A stretch of DNA of 64,000 nt from Nerophis ophidion (Eukaryota > Chordata > Actinopteri > Syngnathiformes > Syngnathidae): assembly GCF_033978795.1 (NCBI RefSeq), contig NC_084617.1, positions 1 through 64,000 of the forward strand, in the 5' to 3' direction. Both the position numbers and the translations under genes were made by a program. This document shows positions 1 to 11,359 of this stretch, in pieces; position 1 is the stretch's first letter; the number at the start of each line of letters is the position of its first letter. Under the pieces are notes generated by a model that worked only from the letters and a program-made list of their open reading frames with translations, had not been told where the DNA came from and searched no databases.

Positions 1-183
1 ATTATATACTAATCTTATATTTAATATTCATACACTAAACATGCATTTAATATTTATACACTAAACATATATTTAGAATTCATACACTGCACATGTATTT
101 AATCATATACTAAAACATATTTAATATTCATATACTAATCATATTTTTTAATATTCATACAGTAAACATGTATTTATTATTTT

Positions 184-320
184 CTAAATAAGGCGCTCTC
201 GGAAATAATGTTATTGTGTGCAGTTTTGGCAGAAGTCCACTGGAGGGCGCACATTCCCTCTTCATAAATCTGGTCATTCATACACTAAACAGGAATTTGA
301 TATTCATCCACCAAACATGT
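184..320 (+). repeat. GC-rich module of the satellite, copy 1
   Basis: Begins CTAAATAAGGCGC, includes GCAGAAGTCCACTGGAGGG, and ends in a TCATCCACCAAACATG stretch before the AT-rich units resume. The same block recurs at about 1,214, 1,562, 2,151, 2,917 (cut short), 29,347, 30,211 and 31,523. It contains CCACTGGAGGGCGC (237-250), which resembles a CTCF core site. Recurrence in fixed order with the AT units marks it as part of a higher-order repeat. Confidence 0.8.
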
Positions 321-1213
321 ATTAAATTATACACTAAACATATATTTAATTTATACGCCAAACATATATATAATATTCATACACCCAAAACGTATTTAAT
401 ATTATCACACTAAACATGTATTAAATAATTATACACTAAACATATATTTAATTTATATGCCAAACATGTATTTAATATTTAAACATGTATTTGATATTCA
501 TACACTAAACATAGTCTTTAATATTTATACACTAAACATATTTTTACTATTTGTACACCAAACATATATTTAATAATAATACACTAAACGTTTATTTAAT
601 ATTCCTACTCTAAACATGTATTAAATAATAATACACTAAACATGTATTTAATATTCAAACAGTAAACATGTATTTAATATTAATACACTTAACATGTATT
701 TAGTAATCATACACTAAACATGTATTTAAAATTCCTACACTAAACAAATATTTAATATTTATACACTAAACATGTCTTTCATTTTAATACACTAAACATG
801 TATTTGTTATTTATACACTAAACATGTATTTAATATTTATACACTAAACATGTATTTAACATTTATACACTGAACATGTATTTAATATTTATACACTAAA
901 CATGTATTTCATATTTATACACTAAACATGTATTTCATATTCATACACTAAACATGTGTTTAATATTATACACTAAACATGTATTTAATATTTATACACT
1001 AAACATGTATTTAATATTCATACACTAAACATGTATTTAATATTAATACACTAAACATATTTAATATTTATACACTGAAATATTCGTACACTAAACATAT
1101 ATTTAATATTCATACACTGAACATCTATTTAATAATCATATACTAAACACATTTAATATTCATATACTAATCATATATTTTAACATTCATACAGTAAATA
1201 TGTATTTATTATT

Positions 1214-1345
1214 CTTTAAATAAAGCGCATTAGGAAATAATCAATTTATTTGTGTGCAATTGCGGCAGAAGTCCACTGGAAGGTGAACATTCCCTCTTCA
1301 TAAATCTGGTCATTCATACACTAAACAGGAATTTGATATTCATCC
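1214..1345 (+). repeat. Satellite module, copy 2
   Basis: Same order of blocks as at 184, but diverged in the GC core: CCACTGGAAGGTGAAC in place of CCACTGGAGGGCGCAC. Confidence 0.75.
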
Positions 1346-1561
1346 ACCAAACATGTATTAAATATTTATACACTAAACATTATTCTACTATTTGTACACT
1401 ATACATGTATTATTCATACACTAAACATGTATTTAATATTAATACACTGAAATATTCGTACACTGAACATGTATTTAATAATCATATACTAAACACATAT
1501 TAAATATTCATATACTAATCATATTGTTTAACATTCATACAGTAATCATGTATTTATTATT

Positions 1562-1695
1562 CTCTAAATAAGGCACACTCGGAAATAATTTATTTGTGTG
1601 CAGTTGGGGCAGAAGTCCACTGGAGGGCGCACATTCCCGCTTAATAAGTCTGGTCATTCATACACTAAACATGAATTTGATATTCATCCACCAAA
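1562..1695 (+). repeat. Satellite module, copy 3
   Basis: Close match to the module at 184, with an intact CCACTGGAGGGCGC core at 1,617-1,630. Confidence 0.8.
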
Positions 1696-2150
1696 CATGT
1701 ATTAAATAATTATACACTAAACATATATTTAATTTATATGCCAAACACATATTTAATATTTATACACCAAAAACGTATTTAATAAATATTTATACATTAA
1801 CATGTATTTAATATTTATACACTAAACATGTATTTAATATTCATACACTAAACATGTATTTCATATTTATACACTAAACATGTATTTCATATTCATACAC
1901 TAAACATGTATTTCATATTCATACACTAAACATGTATTTCATATTCATACACTAAACGTGTTTAATATTTATACACTAAACATGTGTTTAATATTTATAC
2001 ACTAAACATGTATTTAATATTAATACACTAAACATGTATTTAATATTCATACACTGAACATGTATTTAATAATCATATACTAAACACATTTAATATTCAT
2101 TTACTAATCATATTTTTTAACATTCATACAGTAAACATGTATTTATTATT

Positions 2151-2285
2151 CTCTAAATAAGGCACACTTGGAAATAATACATTTGTTTATGTGTTCAATT
2201 GCTGCAGAAGTCCACAGGAGGGCGCACATTCCCTCTTCATAAATCTGGTCATTCATACACTAAACATGAATTTGATATTCATAAA
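2151..2285 (+). repeat. Satellite module, copy 4
   Basis: Module variant with CCACAGGAGGGCGC at 2,212-2,225. This sub-variant is the one found in the second satellite block near 29-32 kb. Confidence 0.8.
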
Positions 2286-2652
2286 CCAAAAATGTTACAA
2301 ATAATTATACATTAAACATACACTTAATTTATATGCCAAACATGTATTTAATATACATGCAGTAAACTGGTATTTAATATTTATGCACTAAACATGTATT
2401 TAATATTCATACACTGAACATATATTTAATAATAATATACCAAAAATATATTTAATAATATACTAAACATATATTTAATATTTATACACTAAACATGTAT
2501 TTAATATTTATAGACTAAACAGGTATTTAATATTTATAAACTAAGCAAGTATTTATTATTATTATATTAAACAGTTGTTTAATAAATATTTATACACTAA
2601 ACATGTAAAGGACCAATTGGAAGTCTGGGACACTAAATAATATTTTAATTAA

Positions 2653-2905
2653 GAATGGCGTGGCGCAGTGGAAGAGTGGCCGTGCGCAACCCGATGTCAC
2701 TGGTTCAAATCCCACCTAATACCAACCTCGTCACGTCCGTTGTGTCCTGAGCAAGACACTTCACCCTTGCTCCTGATGGGTGCTGGTTGGCGCCTTGCAT
2801 GGCAGCTCCCTCCATCAGTGTGTGAATGTGGAAGTAGTGTCAAAGCGCTTTGAGTACCTTGAAGGTAGAAAAGTGCTATACAAGTACAACCTATTTATCG
2901 TTGAT
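2653..2905 (+). mobile_element. tRNA-derived SINE (family A), copy 1
   Basis: The head carries an RNA polymerase III A-box-like TGGCGCAGTGG and a B-box GGTTCAAATCC at tRNA-like spacing. The body includes GCAAGACACTTCACCCTTGC and the tail has GCGCTTTGAGTACCTTGAAG and AGTGCTATACAAGTAC, the LINE-like tail seen in many fish SINEs. A second copy lies at 29,821. It is inserted in the AT satellite. It is not a functional tRNA gene: no cloverleaf is maintained past the head. Confidence 0.85.
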
Positions 2906-2916
2906 ATATTTATTAT

Positions 2917-3228
2917 TCTCTAAATAAGGCACACTTGGAAATAATGAATTTCTTTATGTATGCAGTTGCAGCAGAAGTCCACTGTAAACATGTATTTAAT
3001 ATTCATACACTAAACATGTATTTAATATTTATACACTAAACATGTATTTAATATTCATACACTAAACATGTATTTAATATTTATACACCAAGCATGTATT
3101 TAATATTTATACACTAAACATTTATTTAATATTTATACACTAAACATGTATTTAATATTTATACACCAAACATGTATTTAATATTTATACACCAAACATG
3201 CATTTAATATTTATACACCAAATATGTA
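2917..3228. repeat. Truncated module then AT satellite
   Basis: The module (2,917-2,984) stops at GTCCACTG and runs straight into about nine regular units of the ~27-bp satellite, which end near CAAATATGTAAACAACG. The abrupt join suggests unequal exchange within the array. Confidence 0.75.
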
Positions 3229-3249
3229 AACAACGTCCTCCCACCCCCC

Positions 3250-3316
3250 ATTTATACATACATATATATATATACATACATATATATATATACATATATA
3301 TACATATACATATACA
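3250..3316. repeat. (TA)n/(CATA)n microsatellite
   Basis: Alternating TATA and CATA blocks directly downstream of the satellite. Confidence 0.9.
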
Positions 3317-3716
3317 TTGACATTGACATTATCATTAGACATTTATAAAAATAATCAAAAAGAACAATAGTGTCACAGTGGCTTACACTTGCATGGCATC
3401 TCATAAGCTGGACAACACACTGTGTCCAATGTTTTCACAAAGATAAAATAAGTCATATTTTTGGTTCTTTTACTAGCTCAAACAAATTTACATTATTGCA
3501 ATCAGTTGATAAAACATTGTCCTTTACAATTATAAAAGCTTTAAAAAAAATCTACTACTCTGCCAGCATGTGAGCAGACTGGGGTAGATCCTGCTGAAAT
3601 CTATGTATTGAATGAATACACAATCCTTTTCAATTGGAAAAATATCGTTTTTGAATCGAGAATCGCATTGAATCGAAAAAAATCGATTTATTATCAAATT
3701 GTGACCCCAAGAATCG
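3317..3716. mobile_element. hAT-like nonautonomous element fragment
   Basis: About 400 bp that matches, in opposite orientation, the fuller copy at 20,131-20,892: shared blocks include AGTGTCACAGTGGCTTACAC, the CTGGACAACACACTGTG region, a run of A near AAAGCTTT, and an end rich in ATCGAT/GAATCG motifs. It has no coding capacity; the reading frame across 3,370-3,573 recurs at 20,300 only because the DNA is repeated. It abuts a Tc1 remnant at about 3,717. Confidence 0.65.
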
Positions 3717-4517
3717 ATATTGAAGACTCGTCAGACCACAGAACACTTTTCCACCTTACATTAGTCCATCTTAGATGAGCTCGGGCCCAGCCAAGCCGGC
3801 GGCGTTTCAGGATATTGTTGATAAATGGGTTTTGCGTTGCATAGTAGAGTTTTAACTTGCACTTACAGATGTAGCGACCAACTGTAGTTACTGACAGTGG
3901 TTTTATGAAGTGTTCCTGAGCCCATGTGGTGATATCCTTTACACACTGAAGTCGATTTTTGGTGCATACCGCCTGAGGGAATCGAAAGTCCATAATATCA
4001 TCACTTACATGCAGTGATTTTTCCAGATTCTCTGAACTTTTTGATGATTTTACGGACCGTAGATGGTAAAATCCCTAAATTCCTTGAAATAGCTCGTTGA
4101 GAATTGTTGTTCTAAAACTTTTCGACAATTTGCTTACAAAGTGGTGACCCTCACCCCGTCCTTGTTTGTGAATTGCTTAGCATTCCATGGAAGCTGCCTT
4201 TATACCCAATCATGGCACCCACCTGTTCCCAATTAGCCTGCACACCTGTGGGATGTTCCAAATAAGTGTTTGATGAGCATTCCTCAACTTTATCATTATT
4301 TATTGCCACCTTTCCCAACTTCTTTGTAACGTGTTGCTGGCATCAAATTCTAAAGTTAATGATTATTTGCAAAAAAAAAATTTTTTTATGAGTTTGAACA
4401 TGAAATATGTTGTCTTTGTAGCATATTCAACTGAATATGGCTTGAAAAGGATTTGCAAATCATTGTATTCTGTTTATATTTACATCTAACACAATTTCAC
4501 AACTCATATGGAAATGG
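3717..4517 (-). pseudogene. Tc1/mariner element remnant A, N-terminal transposase
   Basis: The minus strand reads a helix-turn-helix segment of the form ISPST..IIKRFRESGE, then DITTWAQEHF, VGRYICKCKLKL, FINNILKRRRLGWARAHLR and KSVLWSDES, the last holding the first catalytic Asp of the Tc1 DDE domain. Stops and shifts break the frame and everything after WSDES is missing, replaced by the hAT-like fragment. The outer terminal repeat is at 4,390-4,517 and ends TTTGTATA on the plus strand, the CAAACC-type end seen at 55,731. A dead transposon. Confidence 0.85.
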
Positions 4518-4518
4518 G

Positions 4519-4532
4519 TTTGTATATATGTA

Positions 4533-4563
<31 letters not shown>

Positions 4564-4606
4564 ATATATATGTATATATGTATGTATATATATATATATA
4601 TATATA
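4519..4606. repeat. (TA)n/(TGTATA)n microsatellite
   Basis: Alternating TATA and TGTATA directly beyond the Tc1 end. It merges into the (ATCC)n tail of the next SINE. Confidence 0.9.
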
Positions 4607-4985
4607 TCCATCCATCCATCCATCCATTTTCTACCGCTTATTCCCTTTCGGGGTCGCGGGGGGCGCTGGGGCCTATCTCAGCTACAATCGGGCGGAAAGC
4701 GGGGTACACCCTGGACAAGTCGCCACCTCATCGCAGGGCCAACACAGACAGACAGACAACATTCACTCTCACATTCACACACTAGGGCCAATTTAGTGTT
4801 GCCAATCAACCTATCCCCAGGTGCATGTCTTTGGAAGTGGGAGGAAGCCGGAGTACCCGGAGGGAACCCACGCATTCACGGGGAGAACATGCAAACTCCA
4901 CACAGAAAGATCCCAAGCCTGGATTTGAACCCAGGACTGCAGGACCTTCGTATTGTGAGGCAGACGCACTAACCCCTCTGCCACC

Positions 4986-4986
<1 letters not shown>
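4607..4986 (-). mobile_element. tRNA-derived SINE (family B), full length
   Basis: On the minus strand: a tRNA-like head with TGGCAGAGGGGTTAGTGCG (A-box region) and GGGTTCAAATCC (B box), then a body with TGTGGAGTTTGCATGTTCTC and TTGGCCCTAGTGTGTG, ending in a CGGTAGAAAATGG tail with (ATGG)n. Partial copies occur at 17,797, 23,941, 32,716, 35,157 and 38,741. The overlapping plus-strand frames are shadows of this element. Confidence 0.85.

Positions 4987-5053
<67 letters not shown>
4987..5053. repeat. (GT)n(TA)n microsatellite
   Basis: A short GT run followed by about 28 TA dinucleotides, at the head side of the SINE. Confidence 0.95.
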
Positions 5054-5055
<2 letters not shown>

Positions 5056-6318
5056 TCTTGTGGATATATTCGTGGCATCTCCCTTCTCTCAGTGTCCGGC
5101 AAGGTACTTGCGAAAATTATGCTTTTTCGCCTTACATTTCCAACAGAAGGCATCCTCCAAGAGACACAGAAGCAGGGGTGTGTACTGGCCCCAGCAATCT
5201 TTAATCTTTTCCTGGCGGCAGCCACACTCCTGCTCTGCCAGTCCATCACAAAGGATAGTGGTGTCGCCATCGAGTTTCGCCTGGTTTGGAGCCTATTCAA
5301 CATCCGGCGCCTACAGGCAAAGACGAAGATGGCAGGCACCAACATCCAGAAGCTGCAATATGCAGACAGCTACGCACTCCTCGCCCACACTCCTGATGTC
5401 ATGCAGCATGCACTAGACACCATGTCATCAGTCTAACGCTCACTAGGTCTGGTGATCAACACCCAGAAAACAGAGGTTCTCATCCAGGAGAGGACCCCAT
5501 CCCTACACACTGTCTTTACCATCAGCGGCACACTCCTCAAGCTCGTTGAATAGTTTTGCTACCTCGGCAGTACTCTGACACCAACATACCAGATCGATGA
5601 TGACATCCAGGCTCATATCAACTCAGCCTCCTCTGCCTTTGGAAGACTGCGCTCTCGGGTGTTTGAAAACAACCACCTTCGAACTCAACGAAAGTGTCAG
5701 TCTACAGGGCGGTGTGTGTTTCAACTCTGCTGTATGGGTCAGAAGCCTGGACGATATACCGCAGACACATCCGCTGCCTTGATGCATTTAACATCAGATG
5801 TCTCCAACGCATTCTTGGCATCACATGGCAGGACCAAGTTCCTCATACGGACATCTTACAGCACACTGAGTCCATAAGCATAGAGGCTACCCTGGCACAG
5901 CGACAACTCCGGTGGGTTGGTCACACCATCCGGATGCCAGGACACCGATTGCCTCGTCAGTTGCTTTATGGTCAGCTCCTTTCAGCCAGCAGAAAGCCCG
6001 GAGGACAAAAGCTGCGGTACAAAGACCAACTGAAAGGGATATTGAAGAGCTGCAACATCAAACCCCTACAACTTCAGACAGCTGCAGCTAATTGATCGCT
6101 CTGGCGTTCGCTGTTGCATGACGAGGTCATGTTCCTGGAGGAGTGTCGGAACCAACAACGGAGGGATCAGCGGAGGCGAAGACACCACCCTGCAATTCCA
6201 AAATCATCCCAGCCCCCTGATCCAGGCCTGACATGTCCCCATTGTGTCAGGACGTGTTTTTCCAGGATTGGACTTCATAGTCATATGGAGTGGCATCGTC
6301 GCCAGCAACGATAGCCAC
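5054..6318 (+). pseudogene. Non-LTR retrotransposon RT with C-terminal zinc finger
   Basis: Frames read in order YIRGISLLSVSGKVLAKIM, then KQGCVLAPAIFNLFLAAATL, LQYADSYALLAHTPD, a stop at 5,434, LVINTQKTEVL, FCYLGSTLTP, then after a shift near 5,690 VSTLLYGSEAWTIYRRH, RQLRWVGHTIRMPGHRLPRQ and finally a C2H2 finger CPHCVRTCFSRIGLHSH. These match a LINE reverse transcriptase and its thumb and zinc-finger tail. The segment between the first two blocks, including the motif A aspartate, is deleted and YADD reads YADS, so it is inactive. The clade is uncertain (RTE-like, or a relative with a finger). Confidence 0.8.
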
Positions 6319-6417
6319 CCACCAGAGCAACAAAATGGAAGCTACGTCATCTTCGATACGATGGACCGCCTAAGAGAAGAGAGGATGTATGTATTTATAT
6401 ATTTATATGTATATATA

Positions 6418-6665
6418 TTAGGGCTGAGAGTCTTTGGGTGTCCCACAATTCGATTCAATATCGATTCTTGGAGTCACGATTCGATAATATATCGATTTTT
6501 TTCGATTCAACGCAATTCTGTATTCATTCAATACAAAGGATTTTAGCAGGATGCACCACAGTCTGCTGATATGCAAGCAAAGTAGTAGATTTGAAAAAAA
6601 AAGCTTTTATAATTGTAAAGGACAATGTTTTATCAACGTGAATGACTGACTGCTGACTGCTTTTG
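6418..6665. mobile_element. hAT-like nonautonomous element fragment
   Basis: Same orientation as the element at 20,131: GGGTGTCCCACAATTCG, ATCGATTCTTGG, then CAGTCTGCTGATATGC and the AAAGGACAATGTTTTATCAA block. It is truncated immediately after that block, about 100 bp before the L2 5' end. Confidence 0.65.
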
Positions 6666-6759
6666 TTGCAAAAAAGCTAAGTATCGTTCTGTGTGCTTCT
6701 AACTGTTTTGCAGATTTATTTACAACTTCTCAAACATATTTAATAGTTCAATTTAACTT

Positions 6760-7645
6760 GCAAATCACCCGATCTCTGTCTCACCACTCCGCCCTCAGCT
6801 AGCTAGCGACTAAGCTAACGAAGCTAGCGGAGAAATGCAGCACCGGTCTGAAGGAAGCTACTCCCCCGCCACCGTGACCACCACTTCCCGAAGACAGCTG
6901 GCACTCCACTCGGCGACAGAAAGTTCTGTGAGTATGGCTTCCTGCACTTCGTGCACTTTACTCATGGATAGGTTGGCTATGCTAGAGAGCCGTGTCCGCC
7001 AGTTAGAGCAGTGTAATTTCGTAACTTTAGATGTTGCGGACACATCTGCTAGCGTTAGCTGTAGCGAGCTAACTAGCCCAGCTTGTAGCAGCCCTAAGCG
7101 GCCTACAAGCTACGGTGTACCGGTTGAGACGCATAATAGATTTAGCCCTTTAGTTAGTCCTACACCCCAGTCTACCGGGCACCACACTTTAGTCATAGGG
7201 GACTACATCACCCGAAACATAAAGCTTAGCAAACCAGCCACAATTAAGTGTATTCCCGGGGTCAGAGCACCTGACATTGAAGCTAATCTTAAGGAGCTGA
7301 CTCGCAACAGGCCTAGTAAACACGTACGACAGGCTAACCGCACCACTAGTTATGCGAACATAGATATACACGTTTGCTCCAATGACGTTAGGATGAGACA
7401 ATCAGAGATTACAAAGAGAAACATAATCTCGCTAGAAAGATGTCCAGGCATCGAGTAATTGTTTCTGGCCCCCTGCCTGGGAGAGGCAATGATGAGAGAT
7501 ATAGCAGATTAGTCTCTCTTAACAAGTGGCTGGATAGCTTCTGTAGACAACAGGGACTTACGTTTATTGATAATTGGCCCTCTTTCTGGGGCAAACCTGG
7601 CTTGCTGAGGAAGGCGCTATCCTCTTGTCTTGGAACATAGATTTC
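6760..7645 (+). pseudogene. L2-type LINE: 5' UTR and ORF1 (esterase-like)
   Basis: A GCTAGC-rich leader precedes an ATG at 6,835. Residues about 25-70 hold a short heptad-like stretch (MDRLAMLESRVRQLEQ), plausibly a coiled coil. From about residue 120, TLVIGDYITRNIKLS and later IHVCSNDVRMRQSEITKRNI match the SGNH-esterase domain of CR1/L2 ORF1 proteins. The expected GDSI serine nucleophile is Tyr here and the GGND box reads CSND. A frameshift near 7,440 moves the rest (IVSGPLPGRGNDE, FIDNWPSFWGKPGLLRK) into another frame. ORF1 esterases are thought to bind nucleic acid or membranes during retrotransposition; this copy cannot work. Confidence 0.8.
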
Positions 7646-7675
7646 GCATTGAGCCACATTTGACTAACTGCACTA

Positions 7676-10195
7676 GTGCAAGCCCGGTCACAAGCAATTG
7701 CAGAGCCTGCTAGCCTGGGTATGGAGTCAGTTAAATTAGAATTAGCCAGCGCCAGGCTGGATAAACCCTGTGCACATAGCAATTTTCTTAGAATAATAAA
7801 CAACTCACATAATGGTTTTTCTGCTATGACTACGTCAGAGTTAGAAATGCGTTCTACTGAGGTGGCAAATTATGATGAGTTCAGTTTAACGCGGCACCAA
7901 GTAGACAATCTGAAAATTCCCGTCATATCAATTCCTAGATATGGTCGTAGCTATTTTAAGTACACTGCGCATAATAAACGCAACATTATTAATATTGCTA
8001 CTACGGATCATTTTATCAACAACTCCTTAAAACAGCCCACTACCTATAATATGGGCTTTCTAGACATCAGATCATTGTTTCCCAAAACGTTATTAGTTAA
8101 TGAGGTCATTAGAGACAACAATCTTAACGTCATCGGTCTTAGCGAAACCTGGCTTAAACCAGACAACGTTTTTGCAATAAATGAGGCATCTCCTCCTAAC
8201 TATACGAATGCGCATATTGCCCGTCCCCTTAAAAGGAGGGGGGCGCACTAATATACAACGAAAACTTTAATTTTAGTCCTAACTTAAATAATAAATATAA
8301 ATCGTTTGAGGTGCTTTCTATGAGGTCTGTCACACCACTGCCTCTGTGCCTGGCTGTTATCTACCGCCCCCGAGGGCCCTATTTGGACTTTATCAGTGAG
8401 TTCTCAGAGTTGTTGCTGATCTAGTGACGCACGCCGATAATATAATCATAATGGGGGACTTTAATACCCATATGAATACCCCATCGGACCCAGCGTGCGT
8501 GGCGCTCCAGACTATAATCGATAGCTGTGGACTTACACAAATAATAAATGGACCGACGCATCACAGCGGTAATACGATATACCTAGTGCTTGTCAGAGGT
8601 ATCACCGTTTCCAAAGTTATGATACTCCACTAAAGTAATGTCCGATCATTACCTTATAAAATTCGAGGTTCAGACTCATGTTCGGCAAGCTAATAATAAT
8701 AATAACTGCTATAGCAGCCGCAACATTAATGCTGCCACGACAACTCTTGCTGGCCCACTGCCCTCGGTAATGGCACCATTCCCAAAGTATGTGGGCTCTA
8801 TTGATAACCTCACTAACAACTTTAACCACGCCCTGCGCGAAACCATTGATAGTATAGCACCGCTGACGTTAAAAAAAGGCTCCAAAAAGGCGTACGCCAT
8901 GGTTTACAGAAGAAATTAGAGCTCAGAAATTCTTATGTAGAAAGCTGGAACGCAAATGGCGCACGACTAAACTTGAGGTGCACCATCAAGCATGGAGTGA
9001 TAGTTTAATAACTTATAAACGCATGCTTACCTTAGCTAAAACTAATTACTCCAATCTCATCCGCCTTAATAAAAACGATCCCAAATTTTTGTTTAGTACA
9101 GTAGCATCGCTAACCCAACAAGGGACTCCTTCCAGTAGCTCCACCCATTCGGCAGATGACTTTATGAAGTTCTTTAATAAGAAAATTGAACTTATTAGAA
9201 AGGAGATTAAAGACAATGCGTCCCAGCTACAACTAGGTTCTATTAACACAGATACGACTATATACGGCGGATACTGCAAATATCCAAAATAGTTTCTCTC
9301 GTTTTGATGAAATAACAGAAGAATTGTTACGTGTAAATGGAATAAAACAAACATGTTTATTTGACCCACTTCCTGGGAAACTTTTTAAGGACTTATTTGT
9401 ATTATTAGGTCCATCAGTGCTAAATATTATAAACTTATCACTTTCCTCGGGCACTGTTCCCCTAGCATTCAAAAAAGCGGTTATTCATCCTCTCCTTAAA
9501 AGACCTAACCTCGATCCTGACCTCATGGTAAACTACCGACCGGTGTCTCACCTTCCCTTTATTTCGAAAATCCTCGAAAAAATTGTTGCAAAGCAGTTAA
9601 ATGAACACTTAGCGTCTAAAAATCTATGTGAAACCTTTCAATCCAGTTTCAGGGCAAATCACTCTACTAAGACAGCCCTCGCAAAAATGACTAATGATTT
9701 ATTGCTAACGATAGATTCTGATGCGTCATCTATGTTGCTGCTCCTCGATCTTAGCGCTGCTTTCGATAGTCGATCACAATATTTTATTAGAGCGTATCAA
9801 AACACGAATTGGTATGTCAGACTTAGCCCTGTCTTGGTTTAACTCTTATCTTACTGACAGGGTGCAATGCGTCTCCCACAACAGTGTGACCTCGGACTAT
9901 GTTAAGGTAACGTGTGGAGTTCCCCAGGGTTCGGTCCTTGGCCCTGCACTCTTCAGCATCTACATGCTGCCGCTAGGTGACGTCATACGTGTTAGCTTTC
10001 ACTGTTATGATCATGACACCCAACTCTACATGCCCCCAAAGCTGACCCACACGCCGGATTGTAGTCAGCTGGAGGTGTGTTTTAATGAAATTAAACAATG
10101 GATGTCAGCTAACGTTTTGCAACTCATCGCTAAGGAAACGAAAATGCTGATTATCGGTCCTGCTGAACAAAGACACTCATTTAATAATACCACTT
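7676..10195 (+). pseudogene. L2-type LINE ORF2: endonuclease and reverse transcriptase
   Basis: An APE-type endonuclease begins near 8,050 (MGFLDIRSLFPKTLL, NVIGLSETWLKPDN), continues after a frame break at about 8,235 with VIYRPRGPYLDF and IIMGDFNTH, and ends with SDHYLIKFE. A linker (8,800-9,290) and RT follow: NYRPVSHLPFISKILEKIV, LLLLDLSAAFD (motif A), VTCGVPQGSVLGPALFSIY (motif B). A 2-base loss just after AFD and a 9-base loss before FHCY break it, and the YADD box reads YDHD. Copies at 27,690 and 51,533 are relatives; the latter keeps YADD. The thumb continues beyond the inserted tandem repeat at 11,566. Confidence 0.9.
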
Positions 10196-10342
10196 GTGAC
10201 AACCAAACATTTATCCACGTATTTAATAAACCACCGTAACATTTGACAACCAATCAATTACACACCCATTTAATAAACCACCGTAACATGTGACAACCAA
10301 ACAATTACACACCCATTTAATACAACCATAACATGTGACAAC
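10196..10342 (+). repeat. 47-bp minisatellite inside L2 ORF2, left part
   Basis: About three units of the form CATTTGACAACCAA...CCCATTTAATAAACCACCGT. The first unit grades into normal L2 coding sequence (HSFNNTTCDNQT), so the repeat arose from the ORF. It is split by the hAT element. Confidence 0.85.
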
Positions 10343-11359
10343 TAGGGGTGTAACGCTACACAAAAATGTTGGTTCGGTACATACCTCGGTTCAGAGGTCA
10401 GAGTTCGGTTCATTTTCGGTACAGTAAGAAAACAACAAAATATAAATTTTTTGATTTAACACATTTGATAAATCTTCCACCAAAAATATTTTTCTTTGTG
10501 GAATATTTGATGTGAAGTAAATCGGAAACTTGGATAGGTCAATAATTCATAATATTAATTTTTATTCAATATTATGTTTTGAGCAATGACAGTTTGAAAG
10601 AAAGAAAAAACAGCTTTGTTTTAATAGTCAACATTGCAACTTTTTCTAAATTACATTTAGCCTTTAAGCTTTTTTATTTCACTTTTGTTTATGTTTATTT
10701 TAATAGTATTTTTAGAATGTGCCATGGGCCTTTAAAACATTAGCTGTGTTCCGCAAATGGCCTCCGGGGCACACTTTTGACACCCCTGCTATAGATAACA
10801 AAAAGTGATAAATGTATGTGTAAAAAGCAGAGTCTGGCGACGCATGCGCGTTTATCATAAATCTCTCACTCTCTGTCTCTGGCCCGCCCTCACCAATGTT
10901 AACGCTGCATGCACCACTTTTTTGTTTTTAGCCCCTTTAACCCTGAACGTACATTGAAAATACACGCAACCATAACTTAAAATGCCGGACATTTGAGGCA
11001 TTTAAGAAACTCCACCTGGACAGCTCCGCAAAGAGGACTTATCCCGTGAAAAGAGGAGGTGTGGTCAGTCTATCTACCAGTCGTTGCTAGCATGCTGTGT
11101 GTTGTTTTTTTTTGATCGATTGAAACTTTTATTAGTAGATTGCACAATACAGTACATATTCCATTCATCACCCGAATACGTTTTTCAACTTGTTTAAGTC
11201 GGGGTCCACGTAAATGAATTCATGGTGCCTCGGTGTGCATTGTTTACACAACGTGCGATGCGCTACTTATATGTCCGTGTCGTTCAGTTCACCTCCGAAC
11301 CAAACCGAAATCCCGTACCGAAACGGTTCAATACAAATAGACGTACCGTTACACCCCTA
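10343..11359. mobile_element. hAT-type nonautonomous element, complete
   Basis: 1,017 bp bounded by perfect 13-bp terminal inverted repeats TAGGGGTGTAACG (10,343-10,355) and CGTTACACCCCTA (11,347-11,359), flanked by identical 8-bp target duplications GTGACAAC (10,335-10,342 and 11,360-11,367). An 8-bp duplication is the hAT hallmark. Subterminal GGTTCGGTAC / GTACCGAAACGG motifs are typical binding-site-like repeats. No transposase frame is present, so it was moved in trans. It sits within the 47-bp repeat and is therefore younger than it. Confidence 0.95.
11107..11225 (-). mobile_element. Retroelement 3' end nested in the hAT element
   Basis: The minus strand reads ATTTACGTGGACCCCGACTT, AACAAGTTGAAAAACG, then CAATCTACTAATAAAAG and TTTCAATCGATC. 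The same block ends the longer element at 33,036-33,600 (plus strand). Either a short retroelement landed in the hAT ancestor or the hAT captured it. Confidence 0.6.

Larger units (their letters stand above)
1..2640. repeat. AT-rich ~27-bp satellite, block 1
   Basis: Tandem, imperfect repeats built on a core like ATACACTAAACATG followed by TATTTAATATT, with many single-base variants. Copies are diverged and of uneven length (about 24-30 bp), so the array is old. It is interrupted by GC-richer ~110-bp modules (listed separately) that recur every few hundred bp to 1 kb, giving a higher-order structure. Short reading frames here come from the modules and are not genes. The same satellite resumes at 2,985 and again at 29,050. 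Confidence 0.9.

Noticed and set aside
4453..4972. Frames with repeated IYIYI and HPSIHP
   Set aside because: Microsatellite plus the (ATCC)n tail of SINE B.
4806..5436. Reading frames of 179-203 codons across the SINE and (TA)n
   Set aside because: They join SINE sequence, IYIYIY dinucleotide translation and LINE remains. Only the part from 5,054 on (plus strand) has real RT motifs.
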